Positions 11,642 to 23,182 are shown, counted from the first letter of the stretch. The stretch is DNA of 64,000 nucleotides from Pseudopyrenochaeta lycopersici (GCA_003313425.1 NHZP01000004.1:1364001-1428000); one strand, 5' to 3'. Notes: generated by a model from the letters alone, not told the origin. A program made the numbers and translations.

Positions 11642-12076
11642 ACCAAACTGCGGGTAGATAAAGGTTTCTTTTTCCAGTCCGAGTCCTATGATTTGTCTTT
11701 GTTCCACACGCGAGTTTCTGAGAGGTTATAAAACTGCATTGAGTGGAGTTTGGGAGTTTGGTATGAATACCCACGTAGGGCCCATGGAAGGTCAGCAAGG
11801 ACCTTTTGTGTACAACAGCTGCAGATATTTGGCCTAGTCATCACATAAGCATCAATAAATACTTTAAATAACCTACAAGCCTTGTAAAGCAAACCTAGCC
11901 CCTATTTTATCGTGGGCAACAGTGATCCTAGATCGGTGTCTGGGGGCACATCTTTCGCCGCGGCGATCCGCATGGAGCTCGGACTTTCAAAGCTTTCCTC
12001 CGACCCCAGACTTATGATATAATCAACTATTTGTTCCCACGCGCAACACCTCCAGAGAGCTGCCACGTATTTCGAC
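11642..12076. other. 3' flank of SF3A1 and promoter side of ISD11
   Basis: No gene is supported. The stretch holds the palindromic CCTACAAGCCTTGTA at 11872-11886, reported separately. Confidence 0.4.
11872..11886. repeat. Short palindromic repeat, copy 1 (CCTACAAGCCTTGTA)
   Basis: This 15-mer recurs exactly at 32769-32783, also in a 3' flank. Its core (TACAAG-C-CTTGTA) is self-complementary. It may be the scar or end of a miniature inverted-repeat element, a 3'-end hairpin, or coincidence. Confidence 0.35.
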
Positions 12077-12776
12077 ATGTCGTTAACACAAGCAACAAAA
12101 GGCGATATGCCCTACCAAGTGCGCTCACTTGTACGTACCCATCTCATTCGATCCGCCCCTCAACCCCCCCCCCCCCTGCAATGCATCTCCGCAGCCTGCA
12201 CAGGCACAGTAGAAAACTCCCAAACCGGCGCGCCACCGTCATACGTGCATTGCACATGCTGCAAATGAAGTAGATGTTATTGACAACATGTAGTACCGCT
12301 CATTGCTGCGGCAAGGTGGCCAATTCGCCGCCTACAATTTCCGCGAGTACGCTAAACGGAGAACGCGCGACAGTTTTCGGGAACACCGGGATGTGACGGA
12401 GGAGAGGAGGATACAGGAGCTTGTGCAGAATGGATTGAGGGAATTGCAAATGCTGAAGGTACGTCATGCACTTCCTCGAGGGTTGAGTGGCTGGTTGGGT
12501 TCAGGTGGCATGGGCGGTGTGGGCATGAGGAAGAGCAGCATAACTCTTGACACGCTCATAAAGCTAGGGAGTAGAAGCTCGAACTGTCAAGTGAGGAGGC
12601 GATACAGAGTGAAATGTAGAGCGGATATGAAGTACTCAGAGTCTGACCTGTGTGCACAGAGGCAAACTGTCATAAGTCAATTTTACCAGATCGATCGACT
12701 CGTCGTTGAAGGCGGGAAACAAGGGAAACAGACAGGAAATGAGGGAGATATCGTGCGGCAGAAGGATCAAGGGTAA
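12077..12776 (+). CDS. ISD11: Mitochondrial LYR-motif protein ISD11 (LYRM4), Fe-S cluster assembly
   Basis: This small mitochondrial matrix protein stabilises the cysteine desulfurase Nfs1 for Fe-S cluster synthesis. Three exons (12077-12130, 12294-12458, 12660-12776) give 111 aa. The signature LYR is made across the first splice: RSL joins [20 protein letters not shown]. The complex-1 LYR core goes on with [20 protein letters not shown] and [20 protein letters not shown], and ends in [13 protein letters not shown] followed by a variable polar tail. Introns are 163 and 201 bp, longer than most here, and intron 1 contains a run of 13 C. Each exon alone is too short to look like a gene, so simple frame scans miss it. 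Confidence 0.93.
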
Positions 12777-13501
12777 GATATTATCTACACAGAGATGTTT
12801 GACAGTACTGACATGTTACTAGTTGGGATTGAGCTACATGTGGGGTTGCAAGTTGAGGCACGATTGATCTGAAGAAATGATCTTGTAACACTACTACACA
12901 TTCTGCACGCATGACTGGGCAAATGTGGCTTGACGCAGCATGACTAGAGACAGATGGACGAACTCTCATAATCTTGGGACTGTATTATATTTTGGCTTTG
13001 CAGTTCAGGATCACCAAAGCGACAAGCAATCTTCGTAGAAGTATAGTTCGATCCCTAAACAACTTGAGCATAACATATACTTCCGCTCTCTTCATTCATC
13101 TGTGCAATAACAAAGTGCTTGAGTTCCTCATTCATCTCTACGGCTAGAAGACTGCAAAGAAGAAGATCCTCCGGCCAGGACCCACCTATGCATGAAGCCA
13201 AGGCTGCTCCTCCGCGAGAACATCCAAACGTGCCAGGCAATGACTCAAGTGTCAATAATTGGTCTCTTGCTCGTCAGACACGATGGCATCAGGATCCAAG
13301 GCACACTGCCGTCTTTGCGTTGGAGGTCCCATAATCCACCCAATCCGGTATAGCGGGAGAACACGCGCACGGTTGCACTTTCCCAACCTCAAACGCGCCT
13401 GCACTTCACCGCATCGCGACTTCCCGTTGCATTGCGCCAGCAACAGACCCGCCTTCACCTGACCTGCGCATTATCGCCCATCGAGGCAGTTACGTGTTAC
13501 C
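12777..13501. other. Intergenic region between ISD11 and the EAP-repeat orphan
   Basis: No gene is supported. Short overlapping frames on both strands at 13055-13460 have no recognisable domain. The right end is the promoter of the next gene. Confidence 0.4.
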
Positions 13502-15456
13502 ATGGCTCCGGTATGTTATTTTCATGTTTTTCTTGTCTGTGTAACTCCGCTTGCGATTTCGTGTCGGCAATTGGCCTGCAACGCGCAAACCCCCAATTCT
13601 TACGGAGTATCACATTGTATTCCATTATCATTTGGTTGTTGGTTCTCGACATACCATGCGCAATAAATATAGTCGCAAGAGATATACTGTGAGCGCTACT
13701 GTGACCACTCGCAGCGCGAACTTCACCTTGCCTGTTCAGGGGAACGGCGAAAGGAGTTCTTAATTAACTGCGCACATCTCCATAGCACACCAGTCGCTAG
13801 AACGGCGAGTCGGGATCACATTACATCAACTGCGGATGTTGTTTAATGTAAAGCTAACCATGTGACTAGTTCCGGAATAGAGACCGCTCCAACAGGTCTG
13901 GACGTGGGCAAATAGAGCACAATGTACTAGAAGGACTTCCTATCAATCAGTATCGAGAAGTAGAAATTACTATTGGACCAAACACAGTCGACAACAAGCC
14001 AGTGGATAAGAATGCTTGGCCTGAACTTCCCATGCCACGGGATTCACACATGCTACCAGAACATTCTCAACAATTACTCCGTGCTGCACGATCTGGGCGT
14101 GTAATCAAGCCTCCAGCTCCACCAGAAGACGACAATGAAATGAAAGATGAGGAAGAGGAGCACAAAGAGGTGCCAGTTGGTTTCACGGTCAAAAAGTATA
14201 CCAAGGTTGCCCGACATCTCGAAGCACCAGAGCCTGAGTATCTTGCAAAGAGGCGGAAAGGGCTTCCCTCGCCGTATGTGAATGGCCAGCTCACGCAGCC
14301 GGCCTTGAGAGAAACGAAGGTCCAGAAGCTGGATGCAGAAGGGAACGTGGCCGTCTATAAAGTCCTTGTTCCTGAAGGCCAGGCTGTAGAGGGTGAGGTC
14401 AAGCCTACAGATGCCGCAATTGAAGTTGCTCCCGTGACTGCCGCGCCCGGAACCATTGTGGAAGGAGTTGGTGTCGTGAATGCCGAGGGGGTCGTAGTTG
14501 CCAACGATATCCTGCAACAGACACCGCCCCGGAGACGGCCACCACCGCCGAAGAAGAAGGTCAAGCGTGCGGGACCTGGCAGAGGAAAGAAGAAGGTCGT
14601 GTTTGCTGAGGGTGCCACGGAACAAGGGACGCCAGCATCGACCACTGGCAGCGATCTGCTTGCTGCCCCCAGCGTCAAGCGAGAAGATGGGTCTGTCGCG
14701 CCATCCGATGGTGGAGACACACCAATGGGTGATGCTGGTGCAGAAGAAGACGAAGGCTCCGGCGAAGAGGGCTCAGAAGACGAGGACCATGACATGGACC
14801 AAGCCTCAATGCCCACCACGCCATCGAAGCTGCCTACGATTGCGCCTACAAGCGTGCCAGAAATGGATCTCACAAGCTCGGTGGAAGTGAAGCCTTTGGA
14901 TGCCATTCCCACCCCAGAACCTCCGATTGCCGCTTCTGTAGAGACGTCACAGCCCCTTGGTGAGGACGAAACTTCCGCGGTGCCGACAACCGCGCCAGAG
15001 CTCACTACACAGCATGTCGAGCGTGACCCATCTAGCTCGCCAGACCTGCCACTGTCCGCAATCTCTCATAGCCGACAGAATTCACTCAACCAGATCCCGA
15101 CTTCTGCAACAACTACCGAGGTTGTCGTACCTGAGTTGGAACCGAGCGAAATCGCTGAAGTAGTCATGGATTCAGAGCCTGTGACTGAGCCAGTAATTAT
15201 ATCTGAGCCTGAAGTAATTGATGCTCCTATCGAAACCTCAGTTGAAGCCTCTATCGAAGCTCCCATTGAGACGTCCATTGAGGCCCCTGTCGAGATCCCT
15301 GTTGCGGCTCCGATTGAAGTACCTATTGAAGCATCTGTCGAGGCACCTGTGGAAGCTCCACCTGCTGTGCCGTCCGCTCCTCCATCCGAGCCAGATTTGC
15401 TAGGAAGCCTAGAAAGGCAGCTTATGGAAGCCAGCGAAGCTAAGACGGATTCATAG
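13502..15456 (+). CDS. Unknown acidic/basic nuclear-type protein with C-terminal EAP repeats
   Basis: I do not recognise this protein. The model is a 9-nt first exon (ATGGCTCCG, 13502-13510), a 359-bp intron and one long exon (13870-15456), 531 aa. The long exon has no ATG in frame before CCCATGCCACGGG, yet it is open and well phased upstream (RNRDRSNRSGRGQIEHNVLE, INQYREVEITIGPNTVDNKP), so an upstream start exon is needed. A CTAAC branch-like site lies at 13854-13858. A conserved-looking N-terminal block (about residues 1-130) is followed by a basic Pro/Lys patch (PPRRRPPPPKKKVKRAGPGR), possibly a nuclear localisation signal. Then come an acidic segment and about 55 residues of imperfect Glu-Ala-Pro repeats (IEAPIETSIEAPVEIPVAAP). 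It ends ERQLMEASEAKTDS. Confidence 0.72.
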
Positions 15457-16106
15457 TCTCTATTTCTTTTTTCCTCATTCCAATGGACTGGGCTAGAGGA
15501 ATTTCATGATACATCTCTCCTGGAAACTGGCGTGACTGGCGTGGATATCCTTTTGTCTGCCTCTGGATCGAACGCGTCTCTGGATATGTCGAGCCATCCG
15601 TACATTCGAATATGAGGGTTCGGGTTTAACATTTCTTTTTCTGGAGTTCTACATCAAGGGACTGACATATTGAGAATCGAGCTTCCTGCACGTGGGTTTT
15701 AAGTAGCTTTGTACGAATAGGTTGTTGTACTGTACACGAGTCCGGAAAAGGTTCATATTCTGTCAGCTGCGATTGCGAAGGCCAATACACTTGACTAATT
15801 CGACTATTGTTCTACTTCCTCTCTCATTGATTGCGCCCCAAATGGATTACAGGCCGCATGGAATTGTGGCAGAGTGCGAACCCCCACATGGGTGGATTGC
15901 TAACGCTATACGTCATTTTGCGACTTGTCCGTCGGGAAGCTACCCCTCACACTGCATTACATGCCTCGCTTCTCGAGTTTTGGCATCTATAGAAAGTGCG
16001 ACAGCCGCAAGTCAGAATACTGAACATTTACCGTGTACATTTTGTTGGGCGCTGTTATATGGAAGAGTGAATTATACAGTGTTAGCTTCTGACAACATTG
16101 ACTACA
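15457..16106. other. Intergenic region, no supported gene
   Basis: This is the 3' flank of the EAP-repeat gene and the promoter of the amidohydrolase. The 146-codon frame at 15722-16162 overlaps the amidohydrolase start in another frame and has no domain. Confidence 0.4.
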
Positions 16107-17605
16107 ATGCCTTCAATCAGCGAAATCGCCAAAACCCATCGTCCAGATCTTGCATCTTATGAGGAGCTGTGTAAGATACTCCCAGTATCGTAGGAAAGAT
16201 CAGCAACACAATTGCTGACGAACATTCCAGACAAATGGTTCCACGCCCATCCAGAGCTATCTTACCAAGAAAAGTTCACCGCAGAAGCCATTGTCAAACA
16301 TCTCCAAACTTTCAACGCTTATGAAATTCACGCTGTATGCTACCTCTACGCGAAATCTACACGTGACACACAACTAACTATTCTTCCTCTGATTCCAGTC
16401 CATAGGTGGCCATGGCGTGGCCGCTTTGCTTACCAATGGGCCCGGAAAAACAGTCCTCCTCCGCGCAGACATCGACGCCCTGCCCGTTGAGGAACGCACA
16501 GGACTTGCCTACGCCAGCAAAGCCCGCATGAAAGATGTTGATGGTGTCGAGAAACCACTCATGCATGCGTGCGGCCATGACATGCATATCACGGCGTTGT
16601 TAGCGGCGGCAGAAACACTACTTGGGGCACGGGAGGAGTGGAGTGGTACGCTGATCTTGTGCTTTCAGCCTGCAGAGGAGAGGGCGGGTGGTGCGCAAAA
16701 CATGGTGGATGGGGGCTTGTACGACAAAGTTCCGCTACCGGATGTTGTGGTAGGAGCCCATGTTATGCCTGAGAGAGCCGGTAAGATTTTCTCTGGTCAA
16801 AGGAGTGGTTTGGACGCTAAAAATCGGTATAGGTGTGATCGGAACGAAGCATGGCTTGATCGCCAGCTCTGCAGATTCATTCCAGTAAATGAAACCAGCG
16901 AAGCATGAAGCCATATGAACTGACGTGACCAGGCTGAAGATTGAGGGTCGACAAGCACATGCATCCACGCCGCACCGCGGCATCGATCCCATAGTGCAAG
17001 CCGCCTCCACTATTATGCGTCTCCAAACCGTTGTAGCCCGGGAAGTGGATCCCCTCGACTTTGCCGTTGTAACCGTCTCTGCGATCCACGCCGGCGACGC
17101 TGAAAACATCATCCCCGAAGAAGCCAATCTTAAACTCAACATCCGCGCCGCACGCCCGGAGACCCGCGAGGCAGTTTTGAACAGCGTAAAAATTATCATT
17201 GCCGCCGAGGCTACTGCATCTTCAAACCCGAAGCAGCCCTCGCTTACTCAAACTACCAAATTCCCATTCCTGTTCAATGACGCCACTGTTACTAACGCGC
17301 TCGAAGCGTCTTTCTCCCAGCATTTCGATGTGGGGAAACATGGTTACACAAATGATATTGCACGCCTGCAAGGCAGTGAAGACTTTGGCATCCTAGCAAC
17401 TGCGATTGGCAAGCCCAGCTGTTTCTTCCTGTACGGTGGGACGGATCCGAGTGTTTATGATAAGGCGGAGAAAGAAGGTAGGCTGAAGGAAGATGTGCCA
17501 GGAAATCATAGCCCTTTCTTTGCGCCTGTGTTGCAGCCTACGTTGGGAGTGGGCGTCGATGGGTATGTTGTTGCCGCGCTGACGTTTTTGGGGAAGGGCA
17601 CCTAG
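16107..17605 (+). CDS. M20D-family amidohydrolase (aminoacylase / IAA-amino-acid hydrolase type)
   Basis: This metal-dependent hydrolase of the M20 peptidase clan is of the group that removes acyl groups from amino acids (hippurate, IAA-conjugates). Five exons (16107-16170, 16231-16334, 16399-16780, 16833-16884, 16933-17605) give 424 aa. Motifs in order are WFHAHPELSYQE, GGHGVAALLTNG, LLRADIDALPVEE with the metal-bridging Asp region, MHACGHDMHITALL with metal-binding Cys/His, FQPAEERAGGAQNM with catalytic and metal Glu, VGAHVMPERAG, and the dimerisation lid KIEGRQAHASTPHRGIDPIV. A last metal-side segment reads GSEDFGILATAIGKPSCFFL. Intron 4 leaves a 52-nt exon encoding VIGTKHGLIASSADSFQ. There is no signal peptide, so it is probably cytosolic. 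Substrate is not determined. Confidence 0.92.
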
Positions 17606-18114
17606 GCTTGTATTCGACTTCGTAAGAGAGGAGATTACATGATGGACCGAAAGCTGGGCATAACACCCAAATCATGTAGAAGTTTCATCAGGGTGATGTT
17701 GGCGTGAAAGAGAATTGCTTGAGAGTGCAAGGAGAATGACTGGTATGTGTGACAAGGATGCCAATAGAGCTCTACATCGTGAATATAGCTTTACAATACG
17801 CATCCCATGTCTGGAATACGAGCTGAACCTTTTTCAGGATAGCGTAGTTATTGATTTCCAGCGGTTCTTCGCTCAAGATTTCGTTCTTTTTGTTTTTACT
17901 CGATGGCATATATAAACTAAAAACAAGGGCAGAGATTGTAGTCACACAACACAGCATGCAAAGACAAAAGCTACGTGATGAGATAGGTAGGAACACCGTA
18001 TGATCGGGTCCTCCTTAATTAATAGATTGCTATGCTAACTATCATTGCAGCAGCGCGTCGCTGGAATAACCGAAGCAACTGCTTTACCATTATATCGTCA
18101 GTCCTACAGAACTC
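17606..18114. other. Convergent 3' flanks of the amidohydrolase and the permease
   Basis: No gene is supported; the right half is AT-rich, as expected of terminator/polyadenylation sequence. Confidence 0.4.
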
Positions 18115-19880
18115 TTAGTAGACGTAGCGGAAGTTAGGGTTCTCGCGATCCGTCAAGTCATCAAAACCGTGAGTGGTACTGATCTCCTTTCCGAACTCGC
18201 GGTCCTTTGTCTTGTTGCGGAGAGTCAAGTTGAACCTCAAGAACGCAATGACGCAGAGTAGCGCAGAGTAGCAGCCAAGGTGAATAGCGAGGGACTTGAG
18301 GTAGCGGGGATCGTTGTCGAAGAAGACCTTGGGGCCAGTGGCGTTACCGGCGCACCAGGCGAAGAAGTTCAAGGTAATGCAGACGGACTTCTTGGTCTGG
18401 CCACCGATGTTTCGCGTAAGCATACTCATTCCGAGACCTTGGGCAGCCCAGAAAGTGAACACAATCCAGTAACTGATGAGCAAGCCAGCTCGGGTAGCGT
18501 TGTTCGTGTTCTTGACGGTCATGATGACAATGGTACCAACGAAAGCTCTGTTAAGAATAAGTATGGGATCGTCAAGATAGTCTGGAAGAAACTTACGGAA
18601 TCATGAATACGGCCATTGTGAGAAGGTTCTGGCCAGTCTTCTTTGTCATCCAGGCAGAGCCCATGAGTGTCGCGATGATGACAACACCGAGAACCATAGC
18701 TAGCAGCTGAGTTTCCAAGACCGAGAATCCAAGACCCTTAATGATGATGTTATAGAAAGCGCCGAGACCAGAGGTGGGAAGAGTCGTGAAGAATTGAATG
18801 CCCATGTAGCAGTAGGTCTGGGGGTCCAAAAGCGCCTCTTTGAATTGGTAGGCACGGAACTTCTTGTTCTGGAGACCAGTCTGGTTGGAACGGACACGCT
18901 CGACCATGAGCTTCTTGTCCTCCTCTGACCAGCACTTGGCGCGCATAGGGCTGTCTGGCAGTCTGAAGATGACCCACAAACCCCAAATGAACGAGATGGT
19001 GCCGTAGGTGATGAAGATAGCCTGCCAGGACCTGATTGGTGCATTGCCAGGGTTCGCAACGAAGCTCTTATGTCTGATGTTCGAAAAGGCATAAGCCAAC
19101 AAACCACCAACAATCTGCTGCATACCGTCTGGAGAGATATCAGTATATGTCTGTATACAGTTATTTAAGGGAACTTACTCATCATGTACCAGTAAGTGAC
19201 AATCTGGGCTTGCTCGTCTCGCTTATACCAGATGGAGGTCATGATGAGGAAAGCCGGTTGGCACACAGCCTCGAAGATACCGAGCAAGGTTCGGACGACG
19301 ACAAGGGAGGGGAAACTGAAGCAGAGAGCATGGCAGCAGAGAACTGTACTCCATGCCAAAATGTTGGCACCCAGGTACTTGGCGACGGGCACACGTTGGA
19401 GAATCCAGTTGGTGGGGTATTCAACGACAAGCACAGCGAGGTAGATACACGTAGTGAGCCATCCGAACTGCGGACACATTAGTATACTGCTGCACTTGCT
19501 CGGATAAAAGATTTGCTCCTTACCACTGAGTTCTTTTTCAAGATGGGGATGTCGTCACGAATGCCCATAATTGAAGTAGCAGACATGGTGCCCTTGTCCA
19601 AGGACTGCAGGAAGTAGGTGACGACCATGATGGGAAGCACACGTCGGTCGATCATTCGCTTCAACCGCTTGTTCTCCTCCTCTGAGACTTCGATGGCAGT
19701 AGCATCGGCGTACTTTGCGACTTCGTCATCGATACGATCGTAGTTGACGTGGTCGACCTTGAGATCATCGGCCGACAGCACACGCTCGACCTTGGAGATA
19801 TCCTTCTTGTCGTTGCGAGAGTCGTGAACAACCTCAGGTGAGGTGTGAACACCATCCACGCTAGTCTTTTCGTTGGCCAT
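18115..19880 (-). CDS. Major facilitator transporter, allantoate permease (Dal5-like, ACS) family
   Basis: This is a plasma-membrane proton symporter for small organic anions; fungal relatives carry allantoate, nicotinate, pantothenate, vitamins or sugar acids. Four exons (19880-19524, 19467-19179, 19128-18597, 18547-18115) give 536 aa, with about 12 membrane segments. The charged N-terminal tail is cytosolic. TM1 has the family block RRVLPIMVVTYFLQSLDKGT, followed by EYPTNWILQRVPVAKYLGAN, LLGIFEAVCQPAFLIMTSIW and the loop block FRLPDSPMRAKCWSEEDKKL. The late block LTRNIGGQTKKSVCITLNFF (TM10-11) is typical of ACS members. The gene is divergent from the GH105 gene, which suggests but does not prove co-regulation and a sugar-acid substrate. 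Confidence 0.9.
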
Positions 19881-21047
19881 GTTGGAGGCACTTCCGGATA
19901 ATTGGCAGGGGTTGAGGGTAGCAGGAGGTTAGGAACGAAGACCTCAGGACTCACAATGAGCTGCTAGAAAGTAGAGAGCTGCAGTGAATATATGCCCCAT
20001 CTGTCAAAATTCACACGTCCCCACGGTATAACCCCAGTACCCCGGCGGGTGTACCCCCATGAGGGCAAAGCTACTCCACAGTCCTGGGACAAGAAGCCTG
20101 CAGACTCAACGTTGCGTCCCCAGCAACCGTCCAATCCTCCCCACCGAGGTCCAGCGTAGGATCGCGTCAACCACCGCCAAAAGCCAGACCCGCATCCTGA
20201 ATCATTAGTTCTCAGGGTTGCTGACCCAGCTACTATGTTGGCCATTCAGAGTGTGGCGTGCGGAGACGCGGCGCTGCAAAATTAAGCAATGTGGAGCGGC
20301 TACCGGCTTGGCTCATTACCCAACAAGCAGTAATTTGTCGGCGCAAAGCAGTCCGAAATGGCGCTCCTGAGGGATTGGCATGCACATGTGATGATTTAAG
20401 CTCGTACGAGCATCAGGCGAAATCCGGATAAGCCTGAGCTACTACGCCACGTTCCCCAGCCTCGGGCTCTCAAGACCATAGGCGGTCGGCCTTTATTGTA
20501 TCGGCGCAGTAGTTAACGAGCATCGGTGTATTACAGGGCGAAGGCGGTAGGTGTTCCTTTTCGGGTACTTGCAGCGGCCATCAATCGAGTCTTTGAATGT
20601 TGAGGATGAAGGGAAAGGGCATAGCCGCGATTCCAGCAACCCACTTCTTGGAGCGTCTCCACGTGGAGCCCAGCATTCGTCCAGCATGCAGTCGGTGTAG
20701 AAACGGACGATTCGGTGCAGCAAAGCACGATCTCGGCTACAACCGTCTTCTGGAACCAATCTATGCCTCCAAGGTCCCTTAAGCTTCCCCAAGTTTTCTG
20801 CCCCGCTTCACGACGCGTGTGACAATACATATTCTGCCTCCCGCAGCCCCGCGTTTGGTCCCTGCCCAACTTCTTCTTCCTTCGGTTTCCTCTTCAACCT
20901 TCAATTCTCTCTTCATTTCAAACGTGTCAATTTGATTTCCACGTCAACAACAAGTAAGAGCTTCAATTGCTCCAGAAGAAGCCTTTCTACCACCCCACCT
21001 TACTTTTCAAGCCTCACGGGACGCGCAGAGCGCCCTTTCAGCTGAAA
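19881..21047. promoter_or_regulatory. Divergent promoter region between permease and GH105 gene
   Basis: The region carries both promoters. Frames at 20493-20869 overlap one another on opposite strands and show no domain. The stretch just before 21048 is pyrimidine-rich (tcttccttcggtttcctctt), as is usual near fungal transcription starts. Confidence 0.5.
20032..20045 (-). promoter_or_regulatory. Two tandem CreA-like sites upstream of the permease
   Basis: CCCCAG (20032-20037) and CCCCGG (20040-20045) both match the reverse complement of SYGGRG, 2 bp apart, about 155 bp before the permease start. Closely spaced pairs are the functional form of CreA binding sites. A TATA-like AATATATG is at about 19987. 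Carbon repression is inferred only. Confidence 0.4.
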
Positions 21048-22187
21048 ATGTCTACCCTCACAATCCATGGTCTGAAGAAGGACGACATTGATTCCAGCAT
21101 CAAACTGCTAACCCACAACCTCATCAACATCCACGATACAACTGGCGAATTTCTCCTCAAGCTCGACGATGGCCGCATTATCGACACCAAAGGCTGGGAT
21201 GGCTGGGAGTGGACACACGGCATTGGCCTCTACGGACTGTGGCACTACTACACCCTGACCGGCTCCACTGACACCCTCGACATCATGAAGGGCTGGTTCG
21301 AGAAACAGCTAGGAAAGGGCACCACCAAAAACATCAACACCATGAGCCCATTTCTGACGTTGGCATACTTGTATGAGGAGACTGGAAACAAGACTTTCGT
21401 GCCATGGCTGGATACGTGGGCCGAGTGGGTCATGCATGGCTTGCCTAGGACCAAGTTTGGCGGCTTCCAACACGAAACTTACAACAGCTTCAACAAGGAC
21501 GAGTTGTGGGATGATACGCTCATGATGAGCGCGCTTCCTCTCGCCAAGATCGGTCTCACCTTAAATCGTCCAGAGTATGTAGAGGAGGCAAAGAGGCAGT
21601 TTATGCTGCATTGCCAGTACCTCTTCGACACATCCACAGGTCTTTTCTACCACGGATGGAAGTGGGAGGACAAGGAGGGAGCATTGGAGGTCGGACACAA
21701 CTTTGCGAAAGCGCGGTGGGCACGTGGTAACTCGTGGTTGACGATCGCGATCCCAGATTTCATCGAACTCCTCGACCTCAAAGAGACGGACCCGCTTCGT
21801 CAATTCCTCATAGGCGTCCTCGAATCGCAGTGCAAAGCGCTTGTCAAGCTACAAGCAGAGAATGGCATGTGGCGGACCCTGCTCGACATCCCTGTCTCGG
21901 AGGGTAGCTACGAAGAGACCTCGGCAACCGCCGGTTTCGCATACGGCATGTTGAAGGCGGTGAGGAAACGATATATCAGCGGTGACGCGTATCTCGAATC
22001 AGCGGTCAAGGCCATCAAGGCCGTAATCAGCAGGATCAATCCCGAGGGAGAGCTGCTTGAGGTCAGCTTTGGCACGGCGATGGGACACGATTTGAAGCAT
22101 TACAAGGATATTGCGCTGACCAGCATGCCGTATGGGCAGGCCATGGCTATCATGGCGCTGGGAGAGTTTTTGAGGACGTTCATCTAG
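21048..22187 (+). CDS. Unsaturated rhamnogalacturonyl hydrolase, GH105 family
   Basis: This enzyme removes the unsaturated galacturonyl residue that rhamnogalacturonan lyases leave at the non-reducing end, the step after PL4 or PL11 cleavage. It is a single exon of 379 aa; the ATG at 21048 is preferred because the in-frame extension back to 20967 is atypical. Family features are WEWTHGIGLYGLWHYYTLTG, HETYNSFNKDELWDDTLMMS with the catalytic-Asp region, GLFYHGWKWEDKEG, FAKARWARGNSWLTIAIPDF and YEETSATAGFAYGMLKAVRK, an (alpha/alpha)6-barrel pattern. No signal peptide is visible, so it may act inside the cell on imported oligosaccharides, which would suit the divergent transporter. Together with the PL4 lyase 20 kb away it forms two consecutive steps. 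Confidence 0.93.
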   Translation: MSTLTIHGLKKDDIDSSIKLLTHNLINIHDTTGEFLLKLDDGRIIDTKGWDGWEWTHGIGLYGLWHYYTLTGSTDTLDIMKGWFEKQLGKGTTKNINTMSPFLTLAYLYEETGNKTFVPWLDTWAEWVMHGLPRTKFGGFQHETYNSFNKDELWDDTLMMSALPLAKIGLTLNRPEYVEEAKRQFMLHCQYLFDTSTGLFYHGWKWEDKEGALEVGHNFAKARWARGNSWLTIAIPDFIELLDLKETDPLRQFLIGVLESQCKALVKLQAENGMWRTLLDIPVSEGSYEETSATAGFAYGMLKAVRKRYISGDAYLESAVKAIKAVISRINPEGELLEVSFGTAMGHDLKHYKDIALTSMPYGQAMAIMALGEFLRTFI

Positions 22188-22256
22188 GGCAGCACTATTG
22201 GTTTATGAATGAACGATTGATGCATTTAAGCAAATACTTTACCAAAATCCATGTTC

Positions 22257-23182
22257 TTATTCGAAAACATCATTTGTCCCTCGAATCATTTTCGCCTTGG
22301 CACACACCGCTCCCGTATTTGGTGTCTTTGTCGTGCCTCCCGCAATGACCGCAGGCCCTGGGACGACATACTTGCTCAAAGCAGCATGTATGTTGATCTG
22401 AATACCTGGGTCGCTCGCCTTGTAAGCTCCTGGAAACTTGACTGTAGCCGGACTATTGCTGCCGCCGCCCGTGACCGTCAATTGATCTACCACGAGTCAG
22501 TCGCAAAATTTCCAAGACAGGATGTATAATGCGAGAACTTACAACAAGACATGTAAAGCTGCGCCCCACCTGCTGACTGTGCAGTATGTAGTGCAATAAC
22601 CTCTGCGCGCAGCAGATAGTCGCCCGCAACCAGATCAGATGGAATCTTCACATCAACCTTTCCACAGCATGAGTTCATATCCTTTACACCCCAGTAATCA
22701 TTGTCTCCGGCTCCTTTACCCGCAGGCGCCCAGCCATTCTCATACACTGCAGATGCCATCAGCGCCGCTCTCATCACTCATCAATCGCCACACCAAATCA
22801 TATACATACCTTTAAACCAACCACTACTTCCATCCGCCTTACTGCTGTCATCAACTTTGCTCATGTACACCAGCACAGGGCCATAGTGTGCACCGCCAAT
22901 AGCCTCATTCTTGCAACTCCTGTCGCCGTTCTGTTGGTGCATCTCTATCGTCACTGTCTCACCGGCTGCCACTGCACACTTCCCAGCTACGCCTTTGGAG
23001 CCGCCAACATTGCAGCGAACGTCGTTGGAGGTGACGCTGGAGACGGGGGAGTTGGAGGCGTAGTTTGTGCCGGGGAGGCGGACACATGTGCTGCCTTTAT
23101 CGACACCGGAGACCCAGAGTTGCTGGAAGAGGGCGTGCGATGTGACGAGTGGGAGAAAGGGGGTGAGGATGAGAGACTTCAT
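22257..23182 (-). CDS. AA9 lytic polysaccharide monooxygenase (first copy)
   Basis: This is a secreted copper enzyme that oxidatively cleaves cellulose or related glucans. Three exons (23182-22810, 22746-22543, 22486-22257) give 268 aa. The signal peptide MKSLILTPFLPLVTS ends just before HALFQQLWVSG, so the mature N-terminal residue is the copper-brace His. The second brace His lies in AIGGAHYGPVLVYMS. The axial region is IALHTAQSAGGAQLYMSCYQ, completed by splicing C-Y-Q. The common C-terminal block VKFPGAYKASDPGIQINI is present, followed by a short extension without a cellulose-binding module. Its stop lies 69 bp from the convergent GH105 stop. Substrate preference and regioselectivity cannot be judged. 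Confidence 0.93.

Noticed and set aside
20493..20869. Minus-strand frames of about 100 codons before the GH105 gene
   Set aside because: Likely chance frames in a promoter region; no domain, and overlapping frames on the other strand.
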